Shown: piece after piece, positions 1 through 7,756 of the stretch
How the letters are laid out: the number at the start of each line of letters is the position of its first letter
Numbering within the stretch: the stretch's first letter is position 1
Assembly (NCBI RefSeq): GCF_004310665.1
Contig: NZ_SIXF01000002.1
Coordinates: 354,146-418,145, forward strand
Length of the DNA: 64,000 nt
Reading direction: 5' to 3'
Source: Pedobacter kyonggii
Lineage (GTDB): Bacteria; Bacteroidota; Bacteroidia; Sphingobacteriales; Sphingobacteriaceae
The notes under the pieces: generated by a model
Told to the model about the DNA's origin: nothing
Seen by the model: only the letters and a program-made list of their open reading frames with translations
Database searches by the model: none
Program-made: the position numbers and the translations under genes

Positions 1-867
1 AACCAGGATGGCACTTACGAAAATGCTCACAAAAGCCGAACGCAGTAACATCGTTATCCTGAACAGGTTTTTTTGAAAAAAAATTTCAGGCCTACGGATC
101 ATTTCCACCAGATTGATAAAGATAAAAAGACCGATAATGAAAATATATGCATTCATATAAGGCGCTGTACTATCCCACACCAAAAGACCAAAATAGCCTT
201 GCAGAACGAAGTATAAAATAATAGCCAGGCAGATCAGACTTTTTAAAACTGTCCAGAACTTTTTGCCTGAAAGCATGAGGTAGAGTTTTGGGTATTTAAG
301 GCTGTCAATATGGTCGGCAATACTTAACAACCTTAGCGAAGCGGGAACAAAGGGGTTAAATACGCCCAACAGCATAAGCATAATGGTACTCGAAAACTGA
401 AAAACAGCATCACTGATCAATCTGTCCATTTTTGTTTGGTCCAATACAGTATCATCAGCATAGGTAAATATAGACAGGCAGATAAGAACAATAATCACAA
501 AGTGAAATACCACTCCCACATAACTGCTGAAAGCAGTGTTGTTAAGCCGCAGATCTTCATTGCTCTGTGTTTTGTTGTTGCCAGATGAGAATTTGGCTGA
601 AAGCGTTTTGAGTGAATCGGCCGTACCTCTTACTATGAGCGCTATGGCGAGGATAAAAATTCCTATACCAATAATAAAACAGGCTATGCCGGCAGCCTCA
701 AAACTGTACAGGCCCAATAGAAATAGAACTAAAGCGATGGAGATGGCTACGTGTTTATACTTCACCCGGGTAAAACCATGCAGATTTAGCAGGAGCGTAT
801 AAAACAGGCCAAATGCACTGCCAACTACAATAGCCATCAATATTTTAGAAATAATAGTTCCACTCAT
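1..867 (-). CDS. Multi-pass membrane protein, C-terminus cut by window edge
   Basis: The reading frame stays open from an ATG at 865-867 to the left edge without a stop, giving 289 residues of a longer protein. It begins MSGTIISKILMAIVVG and holds about six to seven strongly hydrophobic stretches separated by short charged loops, including a polar Ser/Asn/Lys-rich loop near residues 90-110. No catalytic or transport motif is recognised. It reads away from the MOSC gene's promoter side: both are on the minus strand and the MOSC gene at 907 lies upstream, so they may be co-transcribed (gap about 40 bases). The function is unknown; I am confident only that it is an inner-membrane protein. Confidence 0.75.
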   Translation of the reverse strand, partial: MSGTIISKILMAIVVGSAFGLFYTLLLNLHGFTRVKYKHVAISIALVLFLLGLYSFEAAGIACFIIGIGIFILAIALIVRGTADSLKTLSAKFSSGNNKTQSNEDLRLNNTAFSSYVGVVFHFVIIVLICLSIFTYADDTVLDQTKMDRLISDAVFQFSSTIMLMLLGVFNPFVPASLRLLSIADHIDSLKYPKLYLMLSGKKFWTVLKSLICLAIILYFVLQGYFGLLVWDSTAPYMNAYIFIIGLFIFINLVEMIRRPEIFFQKNLFRITMLLRSAFVSIFVSAILV

Positions 868-906
868 GTTTCCAGATTAAAAAAATTATGCGATAAGAGG
901 TTAGTA

Positions 907-1722
907 TTAGTCTTTCCAGTCTATAACCTTTACCTCATCGCCAACACGGATAATCCCCAATTGTTGATGAAGCAGGTTCTGGCCGAACATGATTTTTTTG
1001 CCTACCGTTCGGTAGTTGGCCAATGTTCTTAATGGTTCCTGCCCTTTTTCGCCAGTTTGCTGATCGATGGTAATGAGCACACATCTGGCACATGGTTTTA
1101 CTGCAGAAAACATTACCTCACCAATGTGAAAAGTTTTAAAACTATCCTCAATATGGGGCTCTCCGCCCGTAAAAACAAAATTTGGACGGAAACGGTCCAT
1201 TCGGATTGGATCGGTGAGCTTTTCATTAAGCCCATCAAGCGACGATTGGCCGATAAGCAGGCAGGGATAACCATCGGCAAAACTAACCACTTCATCATTC
1301 GAAGCATAATCCCGATCTACCAATCTTTTTTCAGTTAAAGGCATTTTTACCAGTCTAACCTTAAATTTTAGGAAATTAGAAAACCAATCGCTTACGGCTT
1401 TATTTACTTCAAGCGCAGTGGCGGTATCGTTCCAGATTACAACAGATAGCTCTTCTCCGGTATCTTCATCCAAAGAAAAGGATATACTTTGCTCGGGTGA
1501 ATTTTTATGGGAAACGCTTAATTTACCATCTCCAATATTTACCTGAAGTAGTGCCAGTTCAAAATGTTTCCGTTGGGTAATAAACATACCTTCCTCATCA
1601 ACAAGCATCCATCTTCTATCGTATTGCAAGCCTTTTTCTTCAAGCTGTGCTTTTTCAAGCCGGATACCGCCCAATGATTTAATGGGATAGATATTGATTT
1701 CAGAAAGGAGAAGTTTGTTCAT
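907..1722 (-). CDS. MOSC domain protein (YcbX/mARC-like)
   Basis: The 271-residue protein has an N-terminal MOSC_N beta-barrel (opening with SEINIYPIKSLGGI, residues 7-20) followed by a MOSC domain. The MOSC domain includes GYPCLLIG (151-158), a DRFRPN segment (176-181) and the family's conserved cysteine region KPCARC (209-214). MOSC proteins bind molybdenum cofactor through a cysteine and reduce N-hydroxylated compounds in YcbX and mARC. This protein lacks the C-terminal 2Fe-2S ferredoxin domain of E. coli YcbX, so it would need a separate electron donor. The start fits: the N-terminus aligns with the family at MNKLLLSEIN. The substrate is unknown. Confidence 0.85.
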   Translation of the reverse strand: MNKLLLSEINIYPIKSLGGIRLEKAQLEEKGLQYDRRWMLVDEEGMFITQRKHFELALLQVNIGDGKLSVSHKNSPEQSISFSLDEDTGEELSVVIWNDTATALEVNKAVSDWFSNFLKFKVRLVKMPLTEKRLVDRDYASNDEVVSFADGYPCLLIGQSSLDGLNEKLTDPIRMDRFRPNFVFTGGEPHIEDSFKTFHIGEVMFSAVKPCARCVLITIDQQTGEKGQEPLRTLANYRTVGKKIMFGQNLLHQQLGIIRVGDEVKVIDWKD

Positions 1723-1838
1723 GCTTTAAAGATAAAAAGACATTTTGGATTTAGCTGTTTAGCGGAATTGAATTATCTTCGGGAATAAGAATAATAGAAA
1801 ACCAACGTATTACTTAAAAACAAGCTGTGTAACAACAA

Positions 1839-2150
1839 ATGGGTATAAAGAAAACTTTAATCAGGCAGATATTGGTTCGGCTAGCTTTTTTGGTACTGCC
1901 CTTACTAGCGATATACCTGTTAATGGAGTTTACCTACAATCCCCATGCGCTTTGCACTGCAAATGAACACCGTCATACCATGGGGCCAGTTGGTTACATA
2001 ATTTTGGCCGCTGCAGTAGTGGTGATCTGGTTTTTGGCCATTATTTTTGAACAGATATGGCGGTATTTTAAGAAGGATAGAAAAATTTCTTTTTTTGTTG
2101 TGCTTTTATTCGCACTAATGGTCGTTTGTTTTTTTTGTTTCTTCTTATAG
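1839..2150 (+). CDS. Small hypothetical membrane protein
   Basis: The 103-residue protein has three likely membrane helices: about residues 12-28, 49-70 and 82-103. Between the first and second is a His/Cys-bearing loop (CTANEHRHTMG). The N-terminus is basic (MGIKKTLIRQ), consistent with a cytoplasmic start. It is divergently placed between two minus-strand genes and so is monocistronic. I do not recognise the family. Codon use and the regular alternation of hydrophobic helices and charged caps support it as real. Confidence 0.6.
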   Translation: MGIKKTLIRQILVRLAFLVLPLLAIYLLMEFTYNPHALCTANEHRHTMGPVGYIILAAAVVVIWFLAIIFEQIWRYFKKDRKISFFVVLLFALMVVCFFCFFL

Positions 2151-2272
2151 GGAAGCGTATGGTCGAATCATTTTCCAAACACCTATTTCAGTCCTGTTAA
2201 ATTATCATCATTCGGAAATTAAACCAAATTTAGGTGAGATCTATCTGGTATTTATCCTGCCAGTTGGTGTAG

Positions 2273-4633
2273 TTAAAGGATTTCGATCCCTTTCTGCTCA
2301 AATGCCTCAAATATCTGTGCATTGATCATGCTTCTGGTCAAATCGGCCTTTGAAATATCCTTGCACCAGAAATAAATATTGATGGTACTGTTCAGTTTGC
2401 TCACCGGGCTGATCATAATAATAGGTTCTTTGCTGATAAAAACATTGCTGTTCTCTACAATAATTTCTCTGATCAGACCAACCACTTCGGTAGAATTAAA
2501 GGGCTTTGCAATCAATAAAGAGATATCTATCCGCATCTGGTTATTGCTCAGTGTCCAGTTGATGATGTTGTTCGATAAAATAGAACCGTTAGGGATAATA
2601 ATTTCGGCGCCTTCGTCGCTAAGTAAGGTACTGGAGCGTACGCCGATTTCCTTTACCCTTCCTTTTTTATTGCTCAGCTCCACAATGTCGCCTATTCGGA
2701 TGGTTTTATCAAAAATAAGGATAATCCCCGATACAAAATTGCTTACAATATTCTGTAGGCCCAACCCAATCCCAACACCCAATGCACCAAGAATAACCGT
2801 GATTTTATCAATTGGCAGTCCGGAGGCAGCAACAGCAATTAAAAAACCGCCAATTAATAATACCAAACGCGTTACGAGTAATTTCGAACGCTCTCCTTTG
2901 TTATCATCAAAACTATCATCGCCCGTATCGCCAAAGAAATAGGCAATGTATTTCTGCAAAAAGTTGGCAACCCAGATAATGCCCAAAAACAATACGATGC
3001 CGCCAAAGGTGAAAGAAAAGTTGCCTATGGTTCTTTTTTCGGTGAGGATTTCCATTACCGATTCGTATAGTCCATTAAAAATATTCAGGTTGGTGGTAAA
3101 TATTATAAACCAGATTAGGGTAGCACCAATGCCGGTTAGCCTTTTAAGTCCGGTAATTACGGGCTGCCAATCAAAATACTCTGGAAATCCTTTACGGATC
3201 CTGCTGCTTTTCATCTGTAACAAAAAGGCCTCTACCAATACTTTGGCCAGGATGGTTAGCGATATGGCATTTAAAAGCGAGCTTACCCCGGTAGAATAAA
3301 AAATCTGGGTTAGGGTAAAGCGGCCAAATAGATTACAAAAGGTAGCAATGATGGCAAAGCCGACGTAAATAAAACCCGTAGTGAGGATCATTCTGTATCT
3401 TTTGGTTTTCTCATCGAGCATTTTCCATACCATAATGCCATAGGCAACCGAGCTGGTGGTTAAGAACAGCAGCAGCCAACGCTGGTATCTTGGTGGCATA
3501 CCAAAAAGGCGTAAGAAAACCGGGGCAAGAAGAAGTACTACAAATATGCACCAATAGTAAAACAACTTTGAGCCTAGCTTTTTGCGGAAAAATACAGTGA
3601 GCAAAATGGCCAGTATAATCTCAACAGCTTCGATGTAAAGTGCGGGCGCCCTCAGATCGAATATTGGGGCCAACGCAAAGAGCATGATAAAAGTAATTAA
3701 ATAAGGCTGCGGACTGACCAGTGAAAAACCATCAAGGGTTTCTAAACGGCCCCGCTGTTTTACGCTTCTAAAATTGAAGAATACCCAAAAGAAGAATATG
3801 GTACAGGTAAAAAGTAATAACAACCGGCTGCTCCTGGTGTACACAAAATAATAGCCCGATATTTCTTGTTCTCCCTTAATAAACCTACGGAAGCCCATGC
3901 TTTTATTGGCCCGTCTGTTTACCGTTTCCCACAAATAACGGCGCTCTTTACCAAAAGCTTTAATGCTTACGGCATCGAGCTGACTATCGGTAAGGTACAT
4001 CAACTCTTTAATATTGATGAGGTTAGAAGAGGTTCTGGCCTGCAGGTTGTTGATGGATAAAGTAGTCGTTTTCAGTAGGCTATCCATCACTATACGTTTC
4101 TTCTTTAACTCTGCAAACTGCTCTTTAAACATAACCTGTATGGCAGGTTCCGTAAATACTTTAATCAGTACAGTATCTTTACGCAGGTTAAGAATTTCTG
4201 TTTTTAAAGCCCACAACTCCTTTTCATATTCATCAAGGTCTGACAAACAATCTTTATTATTGCTCTGTAGTTCTTCCAGTAGGGTTTGATCCATCAGCAG
4301 ATTTTGCAGGTTAGGGGATCTGTCGCTTTGCGTTAACCTGCTTTTAAGCAATGCCAGTGCAGCTTCATCCTGCGTTAAATGTGCTTCTATGGGCTTAAGT
4401 TTTTTAAATGAGCCAACGGTAACCGGAACTTTGTTTATGGTTTCAAATACTTTTTCCAGGTGCGCAAGATAATCGCCTTTGGTCAATGTAGCAGAGTCGG
4501 ATAGAATAGATACATCCTGACCCTTATCTACAGGTTTATCTTTCTGCGCAAACACATGGCCAGAAAAAAATAGGATAAGGAGTAAAGATATTAAGTTCCG
4601 TATGGCTGGGTAAAAAGAATTTCGTGTTATCAT
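2273..4633 (-). CDS. MscS-family mechanosensitive ion channel with large N-terminal extension
   Basis: The C-terminal third carries the MscS pore and beta domain: a glycine/alanine-rich pore helix (LGALGVGIGLGLQNIVSN), then FDKTIRIGDIVEL and the downstream beta-domain motif GRVKEIGVRSS. Before it lie about ten hydrophobic helices and, after the signal peptide, a periplasmic coiled-coil-like region (around residues 40-230). This resembles MscK/YnaI-type large members. I chose the ATG at 4631-4633 (MITRNSFYPAIRNL, followed by a hydrophobic core and an Ala-Gln signal-peptidase site), giving 786 residues. An upstream in-frame ATG at 4801 would add 56 residues that hide the signal peptide. The role is protection against hypo-osmotic shock (family knowledge). 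Confidence 0.88.
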   Translation of the reverse strand: MITRNSFYPAIRNLISLLLILFFSGHVFAQKDKPVDKGQDVSILSDSATLTKGDYLAHLEKVFETINKVPVTVGSFKKLKPIEAHLTQDEAALALLKSRLTQSDRSPNLQNLLMDQTLLEELQSNNKDCLSDLDEYEKELWALKTEILNLRKDTVLIKVFTEPAIQVMFKEQFAELKKKRIVMDSLLKTTTLSINNLQARTSSNLINIKELMYLTDSQLDAVSIKAFGKERRYLWETVNRRANKSMGFRRFIKGEQEISGYYFVYTRSSRLLLLFTCTIFFFWVFFNFRSVKQRGRLETLDGFSLVSPQPYLITFIMLFALAPIFDLRAPALYIEAVEIILAILLTVFFRKKLGSKLFYYWCIFVVLLLAPVFLRLFGMPPRYQRWLLLFLTTSSVAYGIMVWKMLDEKTKRYRMILTTGFIYVGFAIIATFCNLFGRFTLTQIFYSTGVSSLLNAISLTILAKVLVEAFLLQMKSSRIRKGFPEYFDWQPVITGLKRLTGIGATLIWFIIFTTNLNIFNGLYESVMEILTEKRTIGNFSFTFGGIVLFLGIIWVANFLQKYIAYFFGDTGDDSFDDNKGERSKLLVTRLVLLIGGFLIAVAASGLPIDKITVILGALGVGIGLGLQNIVSNFVSGIILIFDKTIRIGDIVELSNKKGRVKEIGVRSSTLLSDEGAEIIIPNGSILSNNIINWTLSNNQMRIDISLLIAKPFNSTEVVGLIREIIVENSNVFISKEPIIMISPVSKLNSTINIYFWCKDISKADLTRSMINAQIFEAFEQKGIEIL

Positions 4634-4942
4634 TGAGCTTAAGCAGTATTGGGAAATATCCTTTTTTAAGGATATAGGTTGCCAAAAATAAGGATTAGAA
4701 TTGATTTTACAGCCAGTGGCCGCGAAACCAGGTACCGTTTTATAGATAACGAACTTGTTTTTACTTATATGGAAACCTTTAATGCGGGTGCAGGACAGCA
4801 AACCAGGGCAAGCTATGATGTTTAAAGCGAAAGGTAACGGTTGAAGATATTAATACCTGAAAGAGGATATGCCTGCTGCAGTTGGCCATGGTACTTTGCC
4901 ACAACGCCCGCCTTATCTTTTTAAATGTTAAACAGAGGATGA
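4634..4942. other. Intergenic region between the MscS and lipoprotein genes
   Basis: About 300 bases hold no supported gene. The portion up to 4801 is open in the MscS frame but looks like leader, not protein. I see no clear hairpin or repeat. Confidence 0.4.
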
Positions 4943-5401
4943 TTAGTTGTATTCCTTTGTGAGGTAGATATTCATCACGCCTCTTGCTGCAATTTGGTTA
5001 GTTCCATAAATAAGCGATTGTTTATCCGTTACCTCAGCACTAATCCACATGTACTGATCAGTCTGTGCTGCAATGCTCCAATCGGTCTGTGCGGCAAAAT
5101 TAGGATTGCTAAAAGTGAGGATACGGTTATCTGCATTTCGTCTCAGAATATAGTCTGAAAACTTTACCGATGTATTAATGTCAGTAGAAACTTTTACCTG
5201 TTTATCATCAAATGTCCAGTACGATTTTAGGGCATCTGCCACGATATGACTAACTATGATTCCCGAAGAATTATAAAGCTCGAGGTCATACCCACCTGTC
5301 GACCACTTGCCATTCAGGGTTTCATTCGTAGTATGATCAGTGTCTTTTTTGCAACCCGATATATTGACTATGATACATAACAAAAATAAAATATGTTTCA
5401 T
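4943..5401 (-). CDS. Putative lipocalin-like lipoprotein
   Basis: The 152-residue protein starts with a lipoprotein signal (MKHILFLLCIIVNISGCKKD; lipobox ISGC, Cys17), so it should be anchored in the cell envelope. After it come LNGKWSTGGYDLELY and alternating beta-strand patterns, the usual look of the lipocalin-like/DUF4488-type small lipoproteins of Bacteroidota. No catalytic residues are seen. It stands alone between the MscS gene and a divergent lipoprotein gene at 5579. The function is unknown; the lipoprotein call is firm and the fold call tentative. Confidence 0.7.
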   Translation of the reverse strand: MKHILFLLCIIVNISGCKKDTDHTTNETLNGKWSTGGYDLELYNSSGIIVSHIVADALKSYWTFDDKQVKVSTDINTSVKFSDYILRRNADNRILTFSNPNFAAQTDWSIAAQTDQYMWISAEVTDKQSLIYGTNQIAARGVMNIYLTKEYN

Positions 5402-5578
5402 ACCTGGCCTTTAGATGATTGAAGTTAAATAACCAAAACGAATCCGCAAATCTAATATATGCGCTAGCCCGGCTATCTGTAATTTGTAGTTGAATTGGCA
5501 CATTTAAGTTTATTTACCTCGGCTTGTAGCAAGTAACGCTATATACACGTTTATACCTTAAATTAACACTAGGCATTA

Positions 5579-6247
5579 ATGAAAAAAATCTTACCAATTT
5601 TGCTCGTATTATTTTGCATGGCCGGATGTAAAAAGGAAAAACAGGGAAATTATTCTGAAACCATAACCAAAGGAGAAAAATGGGGAATAAAGATAGGCAG
5701 CTCACATGCTGAAGTATACACCCAACTGCAAAAGGCAGGATCAAGCCTCGACTTTCAGCATGTAGCAATTTTTGGCCACAAGCCTTATAGTTCGCCAGAA
5801 AGCCTGGGCCAACTTCTTCCTTATTATTATGCGCTTACTGTTTATAACAATACCGGAACTTTAGACCGTGTAGTGCTGTTTTTTAGCGGAGATAAAGTGC
5901 AGCAGATTGCCACGGGCGGTGGCCTCACCACACCAGTAAGCAAATGGCCAGAAAATGTGACTGATGATACCGCAATAAAAGTTGATGACCCTGTTTCAGG
6001 TTTAACAGCAAAGCTGATCAAAATCCATCAGTTACCAGCCTATGCTACTTATGGATTTGTACTTTCCGATAAACCATTAAACAAACCCTACGATCCGGAT
6101 ATGAATAATCACGATGACTGGCAGTTTGGTTTTTCAAACTTTGTAAGTGCAAGCACCAGCGGATCTTCAACAGTAACCCTTCATTTCAAGGTAGGTAAGC
6201 TGGAAAGTATAGACCACGATTATCGCGAGGGGCAAATATTTAATTGA
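5579..6247 (+). CDS. Hypothetical lipoprotein
   Basis: The 222-residue protein has a lipoprotein signal peptide (MKKILPILLVLFCMAGCKK; lipobox MAGC, Cys17). The body contains WGIKIGSSHAEVYTQLQKAG, which resembles the repeat-free beta-alpha start of SmpA/OmlA- or BLIP-like modules, but the rest is unrecognised. It is divergent from the lipoprotein gene at 4943 and is followed directly by a palindromic repeat at 6257. A role in the envelope is inferred from the signal only. Confidence 0.65.
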   Translation: MKKILPILLVLFCMAGCKKEKQGNYSETITKGEKWGIKIGSSHAEVYTQLQKAGSSLDFQHVAIFGHKPYSSPESLGQLLPYYYALTVYNNTGTLDRVVLFFSGDKVQQIATGGGLTTPVSKWPENVTDDTAIKVDDPVSGLTAKLIKIHQLPAYATYGFVLSDKPLNKPYDPDMNNHDDWQFGFSNFVSASTSGSSTVTLHFKVGKLESIDHDYREGQIFN

Positions 6248-6256
6248 TTCGAAAGT

Positions 6257-6379
6257 ATCGTCATCCCGATCCCGAATTCGGGAAGAGATCTTTAAATTTG
6301 ATTTCAATAACATGGTTCAAAGATCTCTCCTCCGAAGGAGTTCCTTTGGAACACTCCGCAGTGTTTCGGAGATGACGAT
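6257..6379. repeat. Palindromic interspersed repeat (REP/BIME-like)
   Basis: Outer arms ATCGTCATC (6257-6265) and GATGACGAT (6371-6379) are perfect inverted copies. Inner arms AGAGATCTTT (6284-6293) and AAAGATCTCT (6319-6328) are also inverted, and CTCCGAAGGAG-type short palindromes sit within. It lies just past the stop of the lipoprotein gene. The shape matches intergenic palindromic repeats common in Pedobacter genomes (general knowledge). Downstream 6400-6480 has further CTTCGATAAGCTC-like repeat debris and no gene. Confidence 0.7.
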
Positions 6380-6567
6380 CATTCCATTGGAGTCTGTTGA
6401 TGGTCGCTTGTCGAAGGGCTTAAGCTGTTTCGATAAGCTCTCCGTAGGAGTCCTTTGGACAACATAACATCCTCTGAGGTGAAACGCCTTTATGGTACAA
6501 CCTCGTTTTTTTTAATATAAATTATACTAGCGATGCATGTGCATCATTTATAAATTTAACGTATCCA

Positions 6568-7077
6568 TTAAATTAACGGGTCGGAATCCTGATTGCGGGG
6601 ATTGTGCTCTGGAAAACTATTCTTATCGAAATGATGGTGACGGTAAAAATTTGCACGGTCAATCTCTACAATTTCATCTTCCATCCGCAACGCCGCCGGA
6701 CTTCCAATTACGCTGCGGATCTGGTTCTCCAATTCAGGGGTAACCTCACCAATAATATATCTCGGCATTGCCCTGAACTGATCCTGGTGGATATCGGGTA
6801 AAATAACTTCTTTTTTCTCTTCGCCTAAATTTGCGAGCCCGATGGGTATCAGCACAGCCTTTTCCTCCAGATCTTCGCCCATATCGGCAAGCTCCACAAT
6901 AACGTAGCGTATCGCATTTTGCTCGGGATCAAATAGGAGGTCGCGCACCTTTCCAACCGAATCGCCGGCATCATTTCTTACTGGCCAACCTTTAATGTCT
7001 GCCTCGCCGGCTGTTAATTGATAACTACTTTTTGAGAGCTCTTCTAAATTGCTGTATACAATAGTTCCTGAATCCAT
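6568..7077 (-). CDS. PRC-barrel domain protein
   Basis: The 169-residue protein has a PRC-barrel module at about residues 18-95. The signature is a 'DIKGWPVRNDAGDSVGKVRDLLFD' type strand pair (positions 28-51) followed by IRYVIVEL and the hydrophobic LIPIGLA strand. The tail is acidic to histidine-rich (RHHHFDKNSF). Such free-standing PRC-barrel proteins in Bacteroidota are often stress-associated and cytoplasmic (family knowledge); the ligand is unknown. It is a single gene divergent from the small gene at 7364. Confidence 0.8.
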   Translation of the reverse strand: MDSGTIVYSNLEELSKSSYQLTAGEADIKGWPVRNDAGDSVGKVRDLLFDPEQNAIRYVIVELADMGEDLEEKAVLIPIGLANLGEEKKEVILPDIHQDQFRAMPRYIIGEVTPELENQIRSVIGSPAALRMEDEIVEIDRANFYRHHHFDKNSFPEHNPRNQDSDPLI

Positions 7078-7318
7078 AATTGCTTTTTTTAAAGGGGCTA
7101 TTAATAACGATGCCCACTTTTACAACAAGTTTTTCAGGAGATGGTTTTTATGCTAAGACGCCAGGGTACAAAAATAGGGCGGCTAAAACAAATAGCGTAA
7201 AGTAGGTAATTAATGGTAAATATTTGTGATCTAGTGTTTTGTGTTGACATTAAAAGATGTGGAAAGCAACAAAAATATTAATCGAAAATATTTTTTTTAT
7301 CAGGCGGCAAGCATACTG

Positions 7319-7347
7319 TTTAACGATTATTTTGTATAATCGTTAAA
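7319..7347. promoter_or_regulatory. Perfect 12-bp inverted repeat upstream of the gene at 7364
   Basis: Arms TTTAACGATTAT (7319-7330) and ATAATCGTTAAA (7336-7347) are exact inverted copies with a 5-base spacer, ending 16 bases before the ATG. There is no T tract, so an operator or mRNA leader hairpin is likelier than a terminator. Confidence 0.5.
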
Positions 7348-7363
7348 ATAGAATCAGAAGTTA

Positions 7364-7654
7364 ATGAAGAATATAGCTGAATTTAGAATGTCATTAAAAG
7401 AAGATAGACCCGATAGTAACATGTCGGTTCAATTGCGCTCACTCTGGTACGATGCAAAAGGAGACTGGCATACGGCACATCACCAGGTCGACCATTTGGG
7501 CGATGTTGCCTCTGCCCGCATCCATGCTTACCTGCACCGCAAAGAAGGCGATATTTGGAATGCCGATTATTGGTATACTAAAGCTGGCGAAAAAAGGCCA
7601 CAATTAACATTAGATCAGGAATGGGAAGAATTGGTACAGCGTTTTTTATCATGA
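7364..7654 (+). CDS. Conserved hypothetical small protein
   Basis: The 96-residue acidic, tryptophan- and histidine-rich protein contains the stretch LWYDAKGDWHTAHHQVDHL and later GDIWNADYWYTKAGEKRP. I recall similar small proteins in Sphingobacteriaceae annotated only as hypothetical; no function is known to me. It has no signal peptide or membrane helix. It sits alone, divergent from the PRC-barrel gene, right behind a perfect palindrome that may regulate it. Confidence 0.7.
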   Translation: MKNIAEFRMSLKEDRPDSNMSVQLRSLWYDAKGDWHTAHHQVDHLGDVASARIHAYLHRKEGDIWNADYWYTKAGEKRPQLTLDQEWEELVQRFLS

Positions 7655-7756
7655 TGGGTGTAAATTACCTATCATTTAGCTCAGGTCATAACTAATGGTA
7701 AGCTGGGGAGATAATACCTGAAAACAATATTAATCTCCCAAAATCTCCAGTCATTT

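Noticed and set aside
4634-4801. N-terminal 56-residue extension of the MscS gene
   Set aside because: It would bury a clear signal peptide that starts at the ATG at 4633.
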